DNA of 64,000 bases from Pedobacter alluvionis (GTDB taxonomy: Bacteria; Bacteroidota; Bacteroidia; Sphingobacteriales; Sphingobacteriaceae): the NCBI RefSeq assembly GCF_003664035.1, contig NZ_RCCK01000012.1, positions 496,001-560,000 on the forward strand. The letters are read 5' to 3'. Positions 51,152 to 61,094 of this stretch are shown one piece after another; positions within the stretch are counted from its first letter, which is position 1, and the number at the start of each line of letters is the position of its first letter. The notes beneath the pieces were generated by a model. The model saw only the letters and a list, made by a program, of their open reading frames with translations, did no database searches and had not been told where the DNA came from. A program made the translations under genes and the position numbers.

Positions 51152-53899
51152 TTATTTTTCGAAGTCGAATAATAAAGTTCCTTTAAAAGTTTTACCATCA
51201 TTTTTGTTTTTTTGACTTTGTGGTCCCATTAATAAGGCCGACTGAAACTTGGTACCAATGGCACTTATCCCTTTCAAAAAACCGATACTCCCTTCGGGGA
51301 AGGCGGGTTCTACATTGTTGTTCTTTAATGCTGCAGCTTCACGCGCGGGTTTATACATCTGCAGATAGGTATCTTCATCGGGTATATAAACCGTAAATGG
51401 CGCTTCCTTATTTTCTACCATAACCCAGTTCACCTCAGCATGATAACCTTTAAACTCTGGGTAACCCCAGGTTTCGCCTGTGATCGAATTATTGTAATCC
51501 TTATGCCAAACCCCAAACTGCTGGCCTTTTAACCGGTTTTTCCAAACCCGGTACGGTCCTCGGCCAAGGTATTTCATTCCGGTAATTTTATCTTCAGGGT
51601 AATTAAACGTAATGCCCATAAATTCAGCATCGCCTTGCTGCGTAAATTGGTATTCGAGTTTAACCAGCTTTCCGGTTTCAAATGTCCACTTTGCATGCAA
51701 ATCGCCAGCTCCCTGGTAATCAGATTCAACGATATATTTTGCTCCTTCTGCTTTATGACTAAATTTTTTCAATTCGGTATTTACACCAGCCAATACCGGG
51801 CCTTTGGATAGAGAAATAACTGTGTTGCCTTTAACCACTTTTTCCAGATAACCTGATGTCTTTTCAAAATAATAGCCAATGCCATCCTGTTTAATCACAA
51901 GCGACTGATTACTTTCTTCTGTTTTTACTGCTGCAGTGGAGCTAACCACATCCTGTGATGCTAAACGTGCCGTTCTTATCGGCCAGCTCCAGGTAAATAT
52001 TTCTTTCTGGTCAGCCCCGTATACAGTTAAATATAAGGCATCACTTTTTGTCCACGATTTTGGCAAAGCCAGATCAAGTGTACCTTTTAGGCCAGGTTTA
52101 AGTTTGGTAACCCTTGTGCCACTGGCATTTGTAATCGCTTTTGTTCCTTTTGTATTAGCCGATGGAAAACTCACCAATTTCCATTTAAACGTGCATTTAT
52201 CCAGATCGGTAAAATTGAAGCGATTCTCTACAGCGATTTCACCTTTAAAATTACCATCAATTTTGGGTAGATCGATAAAAACAGGAGACCAGATCTCTTT
52301 TATGGCATAAAAACTGCCTTCTTTTTCGCGATGTGGACCAACAATTCCATCAGGTGCATGGTTGCCATCACCATCATAAATGCCATTTTTATCTGTCCTG
52401 ATTACGTTTTCATCCACCAGTGCCCAGATAAAACCACCGGCACCATGCGGATGCATCAGCATCTGGTTCCAGAAATCGTCTAAAGCGGCACCGGCACCAC
52501 CATCATATAATGCATGCATAAATTCAGTAGGAAAGAAAACTTCCTGCCCGGAAGTAGCAGCCTTCACCATATAACTATAATCAGGGTAATGTTTGGTATC
52601 GGTTCCGTTAAATTTCTCCCAGGGATGTATTACCGTACGTTTCTGCGGATCATAAAGGGCGTAATCATTGTCGAGATCCGTATTAAAACCGCCCTCGTTG
52701 CCATTGGCCCAGAAAATAATAGAGGGGTGGTTAACATCCCTGATGACCAGTTCTTTTACCAGCCTGTGCCCTACGGTATTATCGTATTTTGCCTGCCAGC
52801 CCGTTAATTCGTTAATTACATATAGACCTAAGGAGTCGCAAATATCCAAAAATTCTGCGTCCGGCGGGTAATGCGACATTCGGACAGCGTTCATGTTCAT
52901 TTCTTTCATCAACTTCACATCCATTAAATGTATTTCACGGCTAAGTGTGCGCCCGCTTTCGGGCCAAAAGCTGTGGCGATTAACACCTTTTAAAATCATT
53001 TTCGATCCATTAACGTAAAAGCCGTCGCCCTTACGGAGTTCAAGGCTACGAAAACCGAATTTTTGTTTTATCTGATGTACAATCTTCTGTTTGTTTTTGA
53101 TCCGTACCACCACTTGATATAAGTTAGGGAATTCGCTGCTCCACAATAAAGGATTGGTGAAAGTAGCCTTCAAGGTTTGTGCATCATTCGAGGCATTCGC
53201 CTTTATGGCAAATGCTTTACCCACATTTTCACCACTCAGTTTTTTCACCTGGGCTTCAAGCATATCGTTAACAGTTAAATTCTGCCCGTAAACATCAAGC
53301 TGAAAGCTCCCATCGGCTTTGGCATTAACGGCAACCCTTTCGATAAATTTGTCTGGAACTGTTTCCAGGTAAACTGGCCTGAAAATACCACCAAAAACCC
53401 AGAAATCACTCGTTCTTTCAGCTTTGTTAATCGATGCATTTGCCGATACTTTATCAACCGTAACTTCCAGTAAATTATTGGTTTCAGGTTTTAACAGCGC
53501 CGTAATATCGTATTTAAAACGATAAAAACCGCCCTGATGCACATCACCTGCAAGCTTTCCATTAATACTTACTTTAGTATCGGTCATCGCGCCTTCAAAA
53601 ACCAGGAATACTTTTTTCCCGGTTATTTTCCCGATCCTAAATTCATAACGATACATGCCTTGTTCGCTGGCTTTAACCTTATCATGGCCATAGTTATAAC
53701 TTCCAAAGCCCTGTAATTCCCAGTTCGATGGTACAGGTATTTTAGTCCATATACCACTTTTACGACCAGCGGTACAATAAAAGTCCCATTGTACGGTATG
53801 GTCTTTATCTCTTCCTGAAAGATAGGTTTTGGTTGTTTCCTGCGAAAAGCTGGCAGAAGAAACCAACAGCAACAATAATGGTATTAGTTTTTTGATCAT
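51152..53899 (-). CDS. Exported GH2-family glycosidase (beta-galactosidase type)
   Basis: 915 residues with a signal peptide (about 1-19). It has the LacZ-like GH2 layout: sugar-binding and immunoglobulin-like domains to about 285, a TIM barrel with FWANGNEGG (acid/base Glu near 401) and PTEFMH (nucleophile Glu near 458), and a C-terminal beta-galactosidase small-chain-like domain ending in the TRP-rich segment VWKNRLKGQQFGVWHKDYNN. It acts on a glycoside in the periplasm or outside. Which sugar is not evident, and no SusCD genes adjoin it. The nucleophile region is somewhat shorter than in LacZ. Confidence 0.9.
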   Translation of the reverse strand: MIKKLIPLLLLLVSSASFSQETTKTYLSGRDKDHTVQWDFYCTAGRKSGIWTKIPVPSNWELQGFGSYNYGHDKVKASEQGMYRYEFRIGKITGKKVFLVFEGAMTDTKVSINGKLAGDVHQGGFYRFKYDITALLKPETNNLLEVTVDKVSANASINKAERTSDFWVFGGIFRPVYLETVPDKFIERVAVNAKADGSFQLDVYGQNLTVNDMLEAQVKKLSGENVGKAFAIKANASNDAQTLKATFTNPLLWSSEFPNLYQVVVRIKNKQKIVHQIKQKFGFRSLELRKGDGFYVNGSKMILKGVNRHSFWPESGRTLSREIHLMDVKLMKEMNMNAVRMSHYPPDAEFLDICDSLGLYVINELTGWQAKYDNTVGHRLVKELVIRDVNHPSIIFWANGNEGGFNTDLDNDYALYDPQKRTVIHPWEKFNGTDTKHYPDYSYMVKAATSGQEVFFPTEFMHALYDGGAGAALDDFWNQMLMHPHGAGGFIWALVDENVIRTDKNGIYDGDGNHAPDGIVGPHREKEGSFYAIKEIWSPVFIDLPKIDGNFKGEIAVENRFNFTDLDKCTFKWKLVSFPSANTKGTKAITNASGTRVTKLKPGLKGTLDLALPKSWTKSDALYLTVYGADQKEIFTWSWPIRTARLASQDVVSSTAAVKTEESNQSLVIKQDGIGYYFEKTSGYLEKVVKGNTVISLSKGPVLAGVNTELKKFSHKAEGAKYIVESDYQGAGDLHAKWTFETGKLVKLEYQFTQQGDAEFMGITFNYPEDKITGMKYLGRGPYRVWKNRLKGQQFGVWHKDYNNSITGETWGYPEFKGYHAEVNWVMVENKEAPFTVYIPDEDTYLQMYKPAREAAALKNNNVEPAFPEGSIGFLKGISAIGTKFQSALLMGPQSQKNKNDGKTFKGTLLFDFEK

Positions 53900-54176
53900 G
53901 ATCTATCTGGCATTAGTATTAGCAAGCTGATTCACAAGATAATAGAATTTGCGCTGAGATGAGACAAGATAACCAGCATTTTACATCTGCCTAAACTTAG
54001 TGACCATTAACACCAGTAAAATTCAACCTTAAATATCATCGCGCATGAACCTAAATCTGCGTTCTGCCTGAGCCAGGGGAAAGAAAGCCAAAACAGACAA
54101 AATCAGTAACATGTTGATTACGCTGAACAGGGTTAGCATGCTGTGCCGTATTTTTATGCCACACACAAATAATTCA

Positions 54177-56819
54177 ATGAGGGTTTTTACTAAAACGTTT
54201 TTGCTACTCCTGTTCTTTGCAGGGATTTTCGCAAACAGTTCTGCACAAAATTATACCGTAAAAGGTATTGTGTTAGATACTGCCGGTTTGCCGCTACCCG
54301 GTGCAGTAGTGAGAATTAAATTTGGGACCGATAGTTCAGGTACCTCCGCCAATCCCGATGGCACATTTGCATTTAATAAAATTAAAGCTACAGAATTTAC
54401 CCTATCAGCAGCATTTATTGGCTTTGATACTTTTATTAAACCCTATCGGATCGAAAAGGGTAATATATTAAACATCACCGATATTAAGCTTAAACCATCA
54501 TCGAACACCTTAGCGGGCGTGACAATTTCGGGCGTCCCTCCTGTTAAGGTAACCGAAGATACGGTGAGTTTCAGCGCCAAGGCCTTTCCTGTCAGGGATG
54601 GTGATGCCGTAGATGAAGTGCTGAAGAAACTGCCGGGTATTAAGGTAGATAAGGATGGAAATGTAACCAGTCAGGGTTCGCCGGTAACCAAAATACGGGT
54701 TAATGGTAAAGATTTCTTCGGAACAGACGTGGCTACAGCCATCAAAAATCTTCCGGCCGATATTATCAAAAACCTTCAGTTTATTGATGATTATGGCGAT
54801 CAGGCTAAACTTACCGGTATTAAAACAGGTGAGCCTGAAAAGGTGCTGAACCTCACTATTGAAGAAGATAAAAAGAAGGGCTATTTTACCAGGGCCTCTG
54901 CAGGTGTGGGTAATGCCGATCGCTACAACACCAATATCCGGGGAAACAGCATGAAAGGTGAACAGCAGATTTCATTCGATGGCACTTCGGCCAATGCCAA
55001 TATGCGTGGTGGCGGCGGCGATGGCATTACCACCAGAAATGTGGCCGGGCTTAACTATAAAAATGAGTTTAACGCCAAACTCTCTGCAGATGCCGGATAT
55101 AATTTCAACAACAATAAAAACAACACCATTAGTTCTACCTATACCCAAAGTGTGTTACAGGATGTTGGGCAAAACCCGTTAAACAGATTGGAAGATGCCA
55201 GTAACAACAGTAAAAGCGATAACTATAGCCATTGGTTTGGCAGTAATTTAGAGTATAAGATAGATACCATGAATTACCTTAAAATTTCTCCTAACTTTTC
55301 TTATAATACCAATAACGGCAATAATACGGGTAGCTCGCTTATTACACAAGATACTTTGTCCACCCGGAGAGAAAGCAATAATTTCACTAATTCGAATAAT
55401 TTAAATGCGCGTACCAATATCTTTTATAACCATAAATTTGCGAAGAAAGGCCGTAACCTGACTTCCTGGGGTAGCATCAATTATACCAGGGGCGAAAATT
55501 TTGGTAATGTGTATAACAACTACATCAACATTTATGCTAACGCAGCAGATTCTGTGCTCCAAAACCAGCTGAACAACCAACATAACCGGAATTTAGGTCT
55601 TAATGTTGGGGCATCGTACATGGAGCCGCTTTGGAAAAAAACCTTTTTAGAGGTAAACTACAGCTGGAACCGATCATCAACCAATAACTCGAGAGAAGCT
55701 TATGACTTGACCGATGGTAACCAGGTACTTAACCCTAACCTGAGCAACATTTACGATTATCAGTTCATCACCAATAAAGTGGGGCTGAATTACCGGTACA
55801 TCGGCGAAAAGCTAAACTACACCCTGGGTCTTAACGCACAGCCTGCCTTACTTAAGGGACAAAATTTAAGCTCCAATATTGAAACTGTTAACCGTACTTT
55901 TAACCTCATCCCCTCTGGCCGGTTTTCGTATAAATTCTCTAACCAGCAATCGCTTGATGTGAATTATTGGGGAAGAAACAACCAGCCTGGTTTTTTGCAA
56001 TTGCAACCCATATCCGACAATTCTAACCTGCAGAACATTATTACGGGCAATCCAAATCTAAAACCCGAGTTTATCCAAAGTATTAATGCGCACTATAAGC
56101 AAGCCGACTGGAGTGCTGGAAAAGTGATTATAGCCAATTTCAAATACGAACGTACTAACGACAGGATTGTAACCACTAAACAGCGTGTACCTAATACCGT
56201 TAATCAGCTTACCAGCTACATCAACACAGATGGATATTATACCCTGCAGGGCGATTACGATATCAGCAAACCACTTTCAGCCGCGCGGAAATTTACCATT
56301 GGTTATTCCGGTTCGGGGCAACTGAACAACAACATTACTTTTACTGATAACAGCAAAATAGAAGCACGGAATATGGCCTGGCGTCAGGAACTCGAATTCA
56401 GAGTAGATTTGAAAGATATTGTCAACTTTGAAATAGAAACCGCTTATTCTCAAAATCTGACCAGATACTCGAATGATACTTTTACCGACCGCCAATCCAA
56501 TCGTTTTGAATGTGGCATAGAGGGCCGTAATTATTTCTTTAAGGATCTTACCCTGGGCTACGATTTCACCAAACAGATTAACTCAGGTTTTGATAATGGT
56601 ACAGTGCGTAATCCAACATTGCTTCGTTTATCAATGGAATATAAGTTTATGAAAAATGATATGGCTGCAATCCGTGTAGAAGGATTTGATCTTTTTGATC
56701 AGAATTCAGGCATATCAAGAGATGTGTTCGACAACGTAATTGTAGACAGGCAAGTTAACCGGTTGGGCAGGTATTTTATGTTATCGCTCATTTATAGGGT
56801 ACGTAAATTTGGTGGTTAA
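54177..56819 (+). CDS. TonB-receptor-like outer-membrane beta-barrel protein
   Basis: 880 residues from ATG 54177 (MRVFTKTFLLLLFFAG); upstream ATGs lack a signal context. After the signal peptide comes a carboxypeptidase-like domain (about 25-115), a plug-like segment (VKVTEDTVSFSAKAFPVRDG, VRVNGKDFFG-type stretch IRVNGKDFFG) and a large barrel ending in YRVRKFGG. This is the OMP_b-brl_3-type family, related to TonB receptors but without a SusD partner. The cargo is unknown. It is rich in Asn and Ser in the barrel loops. Confidence 0.85.
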   Translation: MRVFTKTFLLLLFFAGIFANSSAQNYTVKGIVLDTAGLPLPGAVVRIKFGTDSSGTSANPDGTFAFNKIKATEFTLSAAFIGFDTFIKPYRIEKGNILNITDIKLKPSSNTLAGVTISGVPPVKVTEDTVSFSAKAFPVRDGDAVDEVLKKLPGIKVDKDGNVTSQGSPVTKIRVNGKDFFGTDVATAIKNLPADIIKNLQFIDDYGDQAKLTGIKTGEPEKVLNLTIEEDKKKGYFTRASAGVGNADRYNTNIRGNSMKGEQQISFDGTSANANMRGGGGDGITTRNVAGLNYKNEFNAKLSADAGYNFNNNKNNTISSTYTQSVLQDVGQNPLNRLEDASNNSKSDNYSHWFGSNLEYKIDTMNYLKISPNFSYNTNNGNNTGSSLITQDTLSTRRESNNFTNSNNLNARTNIFYNHKFAKKGRNLTSWGSINYTRGENFGNVYNNYINIYANAADSVLQNQLNNQHNRNLGLNVGASYMEPLWKKTFLEVNYSWNRSSTNNSREAYDLTDGNQVLNPNLSNIYDYQFITNKVGLNYRYIGEKLNYTLGLNAQPALLKGQNLSSNIETVNRTFNLIPSGRFSYKFSNQQSLDVNYWGRNNQPGFLQLQPISDNSNLQNIITGNPNLKPEFIQSINAHYKQADWSAGKVIIANFKYERTNDRIVTTKQRVPNTVNQLTSYINTDGYYTLQGDYDISKPLSAARKFTIGYSGSGQLNNNITFTDNSKIEARNMAWRQELEFRVDLKDIVNFEIETAYSQNLTRYSNDTFTDRQSNRFECGIEGRNYFFKDLTLGYDFTKQINSGFDNGTVRNPTLLRLSMEYKFMKNDMAAIRVEGFDLFDQNSGISRDVFDNVIVDRQVNRLGRYFMLSLIYRVRKFGG

Positions 56820-56873
56820 GATTAAATATCATTTGCTATCTTCTTAAGATCTGCGGGAAACCTATTCTCCAAT

Positions 56874-57050
56874 TATTTCCCGCAGATTACGCTGATTAGC
56901 GCAGAACTCATGACGTTTTATATTTTCCATCACCTATAACTATTTCCCGCAGATTACGCTGATCGTGCAAAACTCATTACATTTTATATTTTCCATCACC
57001 TAAAACTATTTCCCGCAGATTACGCTGATCGCGCAGAACTCATTACATCT
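56874..57050. repeat. Three tandem ~66-bp repeats
   Basis: Copies start at 56874, 56941 and 57007 with TATTTCCCGCAGATTACGCT; periods are 67 and 66 bp. An inverted TCTGCGGGAAA lies at 56850-56860. The third copy diverges in its last 20 bp. They fill the gap between the barrel gene and the convergent AI-2E gene; no gene is seen. Confidence 0.9.
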
Positions 57051-57078
57051 CACATCATCCATCTTACATTTCCCATCC

Positions 57079-58203
57079 CTATCCTTTTTCTGTTCCCGAT
57101 TTGGTCGCTACTGCTTTTTTCTTTCTAAAAACGGGGAAAGTCATCGGACTTTTAGCCGGGCGTTCATCTCCAAGTAACACTCCCCATTGTTTGAATGATT
57201 CTGTGCGATCGAAGATAATTTTGAGGACAGCCACAATAGGTAATGCAAGGAACATCCCCGAAACACCCGCTATGCTTCCACCAATAAATACCCCTAGAAT
57301 GGAAAATAAAGCATTAATTTTCACTTTAGAACCCACAATACGCGGCATAAGTATGTTGTTATCCAGAAACTGAACAAATGCAATTACCCCCAAAACCGTA
57401 AGCACCGGCCATAACTCCTGCGACGATGTAAGTGTTAACAATACCCCTATTAAGTTACCAATTAAGGCACCCACATAAGGAATCAGGTTTAATATGGCAA
57501 AAATTACCCCAATTAACAAGGCATGTTTTATACCGATTAACATCAATATGCCACCCAGTAAAATGGTCATATAGGTAATCTGAATTAACAGCCCGATCAG
57601 GTAGCTTTTAATAATCGATTCGGTTTCATAAATCGCTCCTTTTACTTTTGGGTGGTCGTCTGCTTTAAACCACATAAAAATAAAGCGCAATATAATGTCT
57701 TTATAAAAGAGCATCAGGTAAATATAAATAGGCAACAACCCGATAAATACAAAAATGCCACTTAAAGTAACTGCAGCACCGCCTGCAAGCGAGGTGCCCA
57801 TATTCATTAAATCGTCGCTTTTGGTCTGTATAAATGCTTTTTGCTGCTTATCATCATAATGGGTAATGCGGCTGATCCAATCGCTTAAAGAATCGATATG
57901 CTGTGTTACATTTGCCTTTATCTGAGGAAAATCTTTAACCAAAATACCAATCTGGTTAGAAAAAAACCAAATAATCAAAGCCACAAATAGCGCTACTAAT
58001 AAAATTGGCAAAATAATGGCCAGCGATTCTGGTATTTTTTTTCTTTTTAAAAAACGATACAATGGAAGCAACATGATGCTGATAAAAAAAGCCATCAATA
58101 TCGGCATGATAATATCTCGTCCGATTACCATCACAGCTGCAATGGCCATTAGCCCCAATAATTCTATCGATCGTTTTACGGTGAGGGGTAAATTATTCGT
58201 CAT
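57079..58203 (-). CDS. AI-2E family transporter
   Basis: 374 residues, about eight membrane segments. It has the family arrangement: two hydrophobic pairs at the N-terminus, a hydrophilic helical stretch (about 85-135, DFPQIKANVTQHIDSLSDWI), then multi-span C-terminal half with GVIFAILNLIPYVGALIG and FLDNNILMPRIVGSKVKINA, ending in a charged tail. Members export or import small molecules, including autoinducer-2 or ions; the substrate here is unknown. It converges with the barrel gene and is divergent from nothing nearby. Confidence 0.9.
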   Translation of the reverse strand: MTNNLPLTVKRSIELLGLMAIAAVMVIGRDIIMPILMAFFISIMLLPLYRFLKRKKIPESLAIILPILLVALFVALIIWFFSNQIGILVKDFPQIKANVTQHIDSLSDWISRITHYDDKQQKAFIQTKSDDLMNMGTSLAGGAAVTLSGIFVFIGLLPIYIYLMLFYKDIILRFIFMWFKADDHPKVKGAIYETESIIKSYLIGLLIQITYMTILLGGILMLIGIKHALLIGVIFAILNLIPYVGALIGNLIGVLLTLTSSQELWPVLTVLGVIAFVQFLDNNILMPRIVGSKVKINALFSILGVFIGGSIAGVSGMFLALPIVAVLKIIFDRTESFKQWGVLLGDERPAKSPMTFPVFRKKKAVATKSGTEKG

Positions 58204-58342
58204 AAAAATCTTATTCTGATTTGAATTCTAAACACAGCCGCTGATAAAATGTTTTAAATAATTAGTTGTAGTCAGGAGTCATAAGTCTAAACGATTAATA
58301 AGTTGGGAGTAAATTAATCTATTTCTCCTCGATAGGTCACTT

Positions 58343-58382
58343 TGAGAGATAATTTATTGCATAAAAATAAGTATAAATGACG
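58343..58382 (+). repeat. Dispersed AT-rich repeat, copy 3 of 3
   Basis: TGAGAGATAATTTATTGCAT and the bases after it, aligned with 9726-9764 and 44813-44851. Confidence 0.65.
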
Positions 58383-58719
58383 TTTTTAGGTTTTGAAAAT
58401 GAATGTCAGTAGTTCGTGGGCTCTGGTAGTCCCGCTATTCGTTCCAGCCGATGAATGATCGGCGTCCACTGTTATCGGGTTTATAATGAAAGTTTTCTGC
58501 CTGTAATGTACTTTCAAACCCATGCTTAATGTTAATTATTTTCCCTTATTGTGTTACGCTGAGTGGCGTCGAAGGGCTGACAGGCTTTCTGCCAGTTCAT
58601 AGTTTTAAGCCTGTAACCTTAATTCGAATATCCGCCAGACCATCAACTATGAACTATTAACCAATGAACCAATCTGAAAAAAATTACTTCCCTTACACCA
58701 TATACCCATAGATTAGCCT

Positions 58720-58727
58720 TATTTTTG
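58720..58727 (+). promoter_or_regulatory. Candidate -7 box of mnmE
   Basis: TATTTTTG, matching TAnnTTTG, 17 bp before the ATG at 58745. Confidence 0.5.
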
Positions 58728-58744
58728 CAGCTTTAATACCGCAC

Positions 58745-60103
58745 ATGAACAATCAAGATACCATTATTGCTTTATCTACCCCTTCAGGTTCTGGCGCCAT
58801 TGGCGTAATCCGTTTATCTGGTCCGGAGGCTATCTCCCTTACCAATGCCGTATTTGCAGGAAAAGATTTAGAAAAACAGGCTTCGCATACTTTACATTTC
58901 GGCCTGGTTAAAGATGGCGATCATATTGTGGATGAAGTGGTGGCGGGTTTATTTGTTGCTCCTAAATCCTACACCAAAGAAAACGTGGTAGAAATTTCCT
59001 GCCATGGTTCTAACTATATTATTCAGCAGATTATTAACCTGTTAATCAGCAAAGGTGCCCGTGCCGCCAAACCCGGCGAATTTACCTTACGTGCTTTTTT
59101 AAACGGGGCTTTCGATCTGAGTCAGGCAGAAGCTGTTGCCGATTTAATTGCCTCTAATTCTAAAGCTTCACATGATGTGGCCATGCAACAGATGCGAGGT
59201 GGTTTTGCCAATGAATTAAAAGGATTACGCGAACAACTGATCCATTTTGCTTCGATGATCGAACTGGAACTTGATTTTGCCGAAGAGGATGTAGAATTTG
59301 CCAATCGTGAGCAGTTGAAAAACCTGGTGAACAAGATCAATTACGTTTTACAACGTTTAATCTCTTCTTTCGAAATGGGAAATGTAATTAAAAATGGGGT
59401 TCCCATTGTTATTGCTGGCAAACCCAATGTAGGCAAATCTACCTTGTTAAATGCCCTCCTGAACGAGGAACGCGCTATCGTTTCTGACATTGCCGGCACC
59501 ACACGCGATACCATTGAAGATGAACTCACCATAGGCGGCATTGTTTTCCGTTTTATCGATACCGCCGGAATCCGCGATACAGCAGATATAATCGAAGCTT
59601 TAGGAGTAGAACGCACGCTGGAGAAAATGAAACAGGCTAAACTGATCATTTATATGGCCGATGCCGCTCAAAGTATTTTAGAAATTGAAGAGCAGATCCG
59701 GGGTTTGGCACAGCTGGCTATCCCCTATTTAATTTTAGTCAATAAAGCCGATCTCCTTGCCGATGCACAACGTAAAGCTTTTGAAGCTTTAAATGTTGTT
59801 TTTATCTCTGCCAAAGAGAAACAGGGCATCGATGAATTAAAAAACACTTTACTGGAGCAGGTTAACTTGCATCATATTAACACCAGCGAAACCCTGGTAA
59901 CCAATATCCGCCATGTAGAAGCGTTAAAACAAACAGAACATGCTTTACAAAACGTTTTGGCCAATGTAGATAATCCGGTTACCTCCGATTTTTTAGCAAT
60001 GGACATTAAACAGGCGCTGCATTATCTTGGTGAGATAACCGGTACGGTAACCACCGATGACTTGCTGGAGAATATATTTACTAAGTTTTGTATCGGCAAG
60101 TAA
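58745..60103 (+). CDS. mnmE: tRNA U34 modification GTPase MnmE
   Basis: 452 residues, full length. With MnmG it adds the carboxymethylaminomethyl group to U34 of certain tRNAs. The N-terminal tetrahydrofolate-binding domain starts TIIALSTPSGSGAIGVIRLSG. The GTPase domain has G1 GKPNVGKSTLLN (near 224), the DTAGIRDT switch and NKAD. The C-terminal FCIGK motif, whose Cys is essential in the family, ends the protein. The last 18 bp of the gene are a known integration target in other bacteria (SGI1-type islands), and a mobile element begins right after the stop. Confidence 0.96.
   Translation: MNNQDTIIALSTPSGSGAIGVIRLSGPEAISLTNAVFAGKDLEKQASHTLHFGLVKDGDHIVDEVVAGLFVAPKSYTKENVVEISCHGSNYIIQQIINLLISKGARAAKPGEFTLRAFLNGAFDLSQAEAVADLIASNSKASHDVAMQQMRGGFANELKGLREQLIHFASMIELELDFAEEDVEFANREQLKNLVNKINYVLQRLISSFEMGNVIKNGVPIVIAGKPNVGKSTLLNALLNEERAIVSDIAGTTRDTIEDELTIGGIVFRFIDTAGIRDTADIIEALGVERTLEKMKQAKLIIYMADAAQSILEIEEQIRGLAQLAIPYLILVNKADLLADAQRKAFEALNVVFISAKEKQGIDELKNTLLEQVNLHHINTSETLVTNIRHVEALKQTEHALQNVLANVDNPVTSDFLAMDIKQALHYLGEITGTVTTDDLLENIFTKFCIGK
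60086..60103 (+). other. Candidate attL at the 3' end of mnmE
   Basis: The 18 bp TTTTGTATCGGCAAGTAA coincide with the mnmE stop end, the sequence used as attB by SGI1-type integrases. A second copy (attR) would be needed to prove it; none is seen before the window ends at 64000, where the element is still running. Confidence 0.4.
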
Positions 60104-60280
60104 GTACGCAAAACAGAACAAATTAAAGCAAACTAAATCATTGATAATTAGTAATTTAATTAAAATTGTTTTTGATTGAATTTTTAATGTATTGATCTGT
60201 TTTGGTCAGTTTTGTCCCCCATTTGTCCCTTAAAAACTGAACTCTTATAAATTTTAAATAACGGAGAAATAACTTCGCTT

Positions 60281-60330
60281 AAGGTATCTTAATGTAGCTT
60301 ATTGCACTTTAATGTATCTTAATGTGTCTT
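60281..60330. repeat. Five 10-bp iterons
   Basis: AAGGTATCTT, AATGTAGCTT, ATTGCACTTT, AATGTATCTT and AATGTGTCTT follow one another without gap (consensus AATGTATCTT), with AGTATCCGCA as a possible sixth. A 10-bp period puts them on one DNA face. They lie 23 bp before the HTH gene. Around 60196-60229, GTTTTGGTC, GTTTTGTCCC and ATTTGTCCC form a second short-repeat set. Confidence 0.75.
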
Positions 60331-60352
60331 AGTATCCGCAAAATAAAATGTT

Positions 60353-60940
60353 ATGAGTTCAAATATTAAGATTAGAAGAATCTGCCAGCATTGCGGGCAC
60401 GAGTTCGTTGCCAAAACTACAGTTACCAAGTACTGCGGTGATACATGTGCGAAGAGAGCATATAAGGCAAGAATTAAAGAACAAAAGATCGAGAAAAGTG
60501 AGATCGAAACCCAGAAACAAAGGGAAGTTCCTTATATATCTGTCCAAAGTTTAGAATATTTGACAGTTAAGGAAGTGGCAGGCATGTTGAAATGCGATCC
60601 GAGAACGGTCTATGATATGGTAAATTCCGGCAGGCTCAACGCTATAAATCTTTCTCTAAGAAAAATCCGCATTCTTAAAAAAGATCTTGATGCCATATTC
60701 TCCGATCCAGCAAATTTAATAACAGAGCGCAACAATGCATTGGGTGGCAACAAACGCCCATCCCTCAAAAACTGCTATACAATCGGTGAAATACTTGCAA
60801 AATATTCACTTGCTGAAAAGACGCTGCAAAGTATAATCATTCTGCACAGTATTCCAAAATATAATGTCGGTAAGTTTGTTTATGTCGCCAAACAGGATAT
60901 TGATCCTATTTTAAAAAGATTTATTCTAGCGGAACCATAA
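60353..60940 (+). CDS. Zinc-ribbon protein with two excisionase-type HTH domains
   Basis: 195 residues. The N-terminus has four cysteines, C11-x2-C14-x13-C28-x3-C32 (ICQHCGHEF, YCGDTCAK), a zinc-ribbon pattern. Then come two MerR/excisionase-like helix-turn-helix units, YLTVKEVAGMLKCDPRTVYD (about 69-88, wing to about 122) and CYTIGEILAKYSLAEKTLQS (about 142-161). It should bind DNA near the element end, perhaps the iterons directly upstream. Proteins of this type often sit beside recombinases in Bacteroidota islands. Start ATG at 60353. Confidence 0.8.
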   Translation: MSSNIKIRRICQHCGHEFVAKTTVTKYCGDTCAKRAYKARIKEQKIEKSEIETQKQREVPYISVQSLEYLTVKEVAGMLKCDPRTVYDMVNSGRLNAINLSLRKIRILKKDLDAIFSDPANLITERNNALGGNKRPSLKNCYTIGEILAKYSLAEKTLQSIIILHSIPKYNVGKFVYVAKQDIDPILKRFILAEP

Positions 60941-61094
60941 GTAATCAATCTTTTATTTCTAAAGCGTACTTCGTGTGCGGGTACTATTGCATATCTAATT
61001 TATTGGCCGGATAAAGCCAAATAATGCCTTTGAGTGCAATTGCAATGTATTACTCACTTCTACCCATTAATTTAACACTAAATCTGCTATTAAT

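Larger units (their letters stand above)
58204..58744. repeat. 541-bp gap with repeat copy 3 and a degraded repeat
   Basis: No gene is seen. It holds the AT-rich repeat at 58343-58382 and a piece 'gttacgctgagtggcgtcgaagggctg' (about 58552-58580) of another dispersed family. A TAnnTTTG box for mnmE lies at 58720. Confidence 0.55.

Noticed and set aside
56821..57078. CRISPR array
   Set aside because: The ~66-bp units are near-identical along almost all their length, with no distinct spacers and no cas genes nearby.
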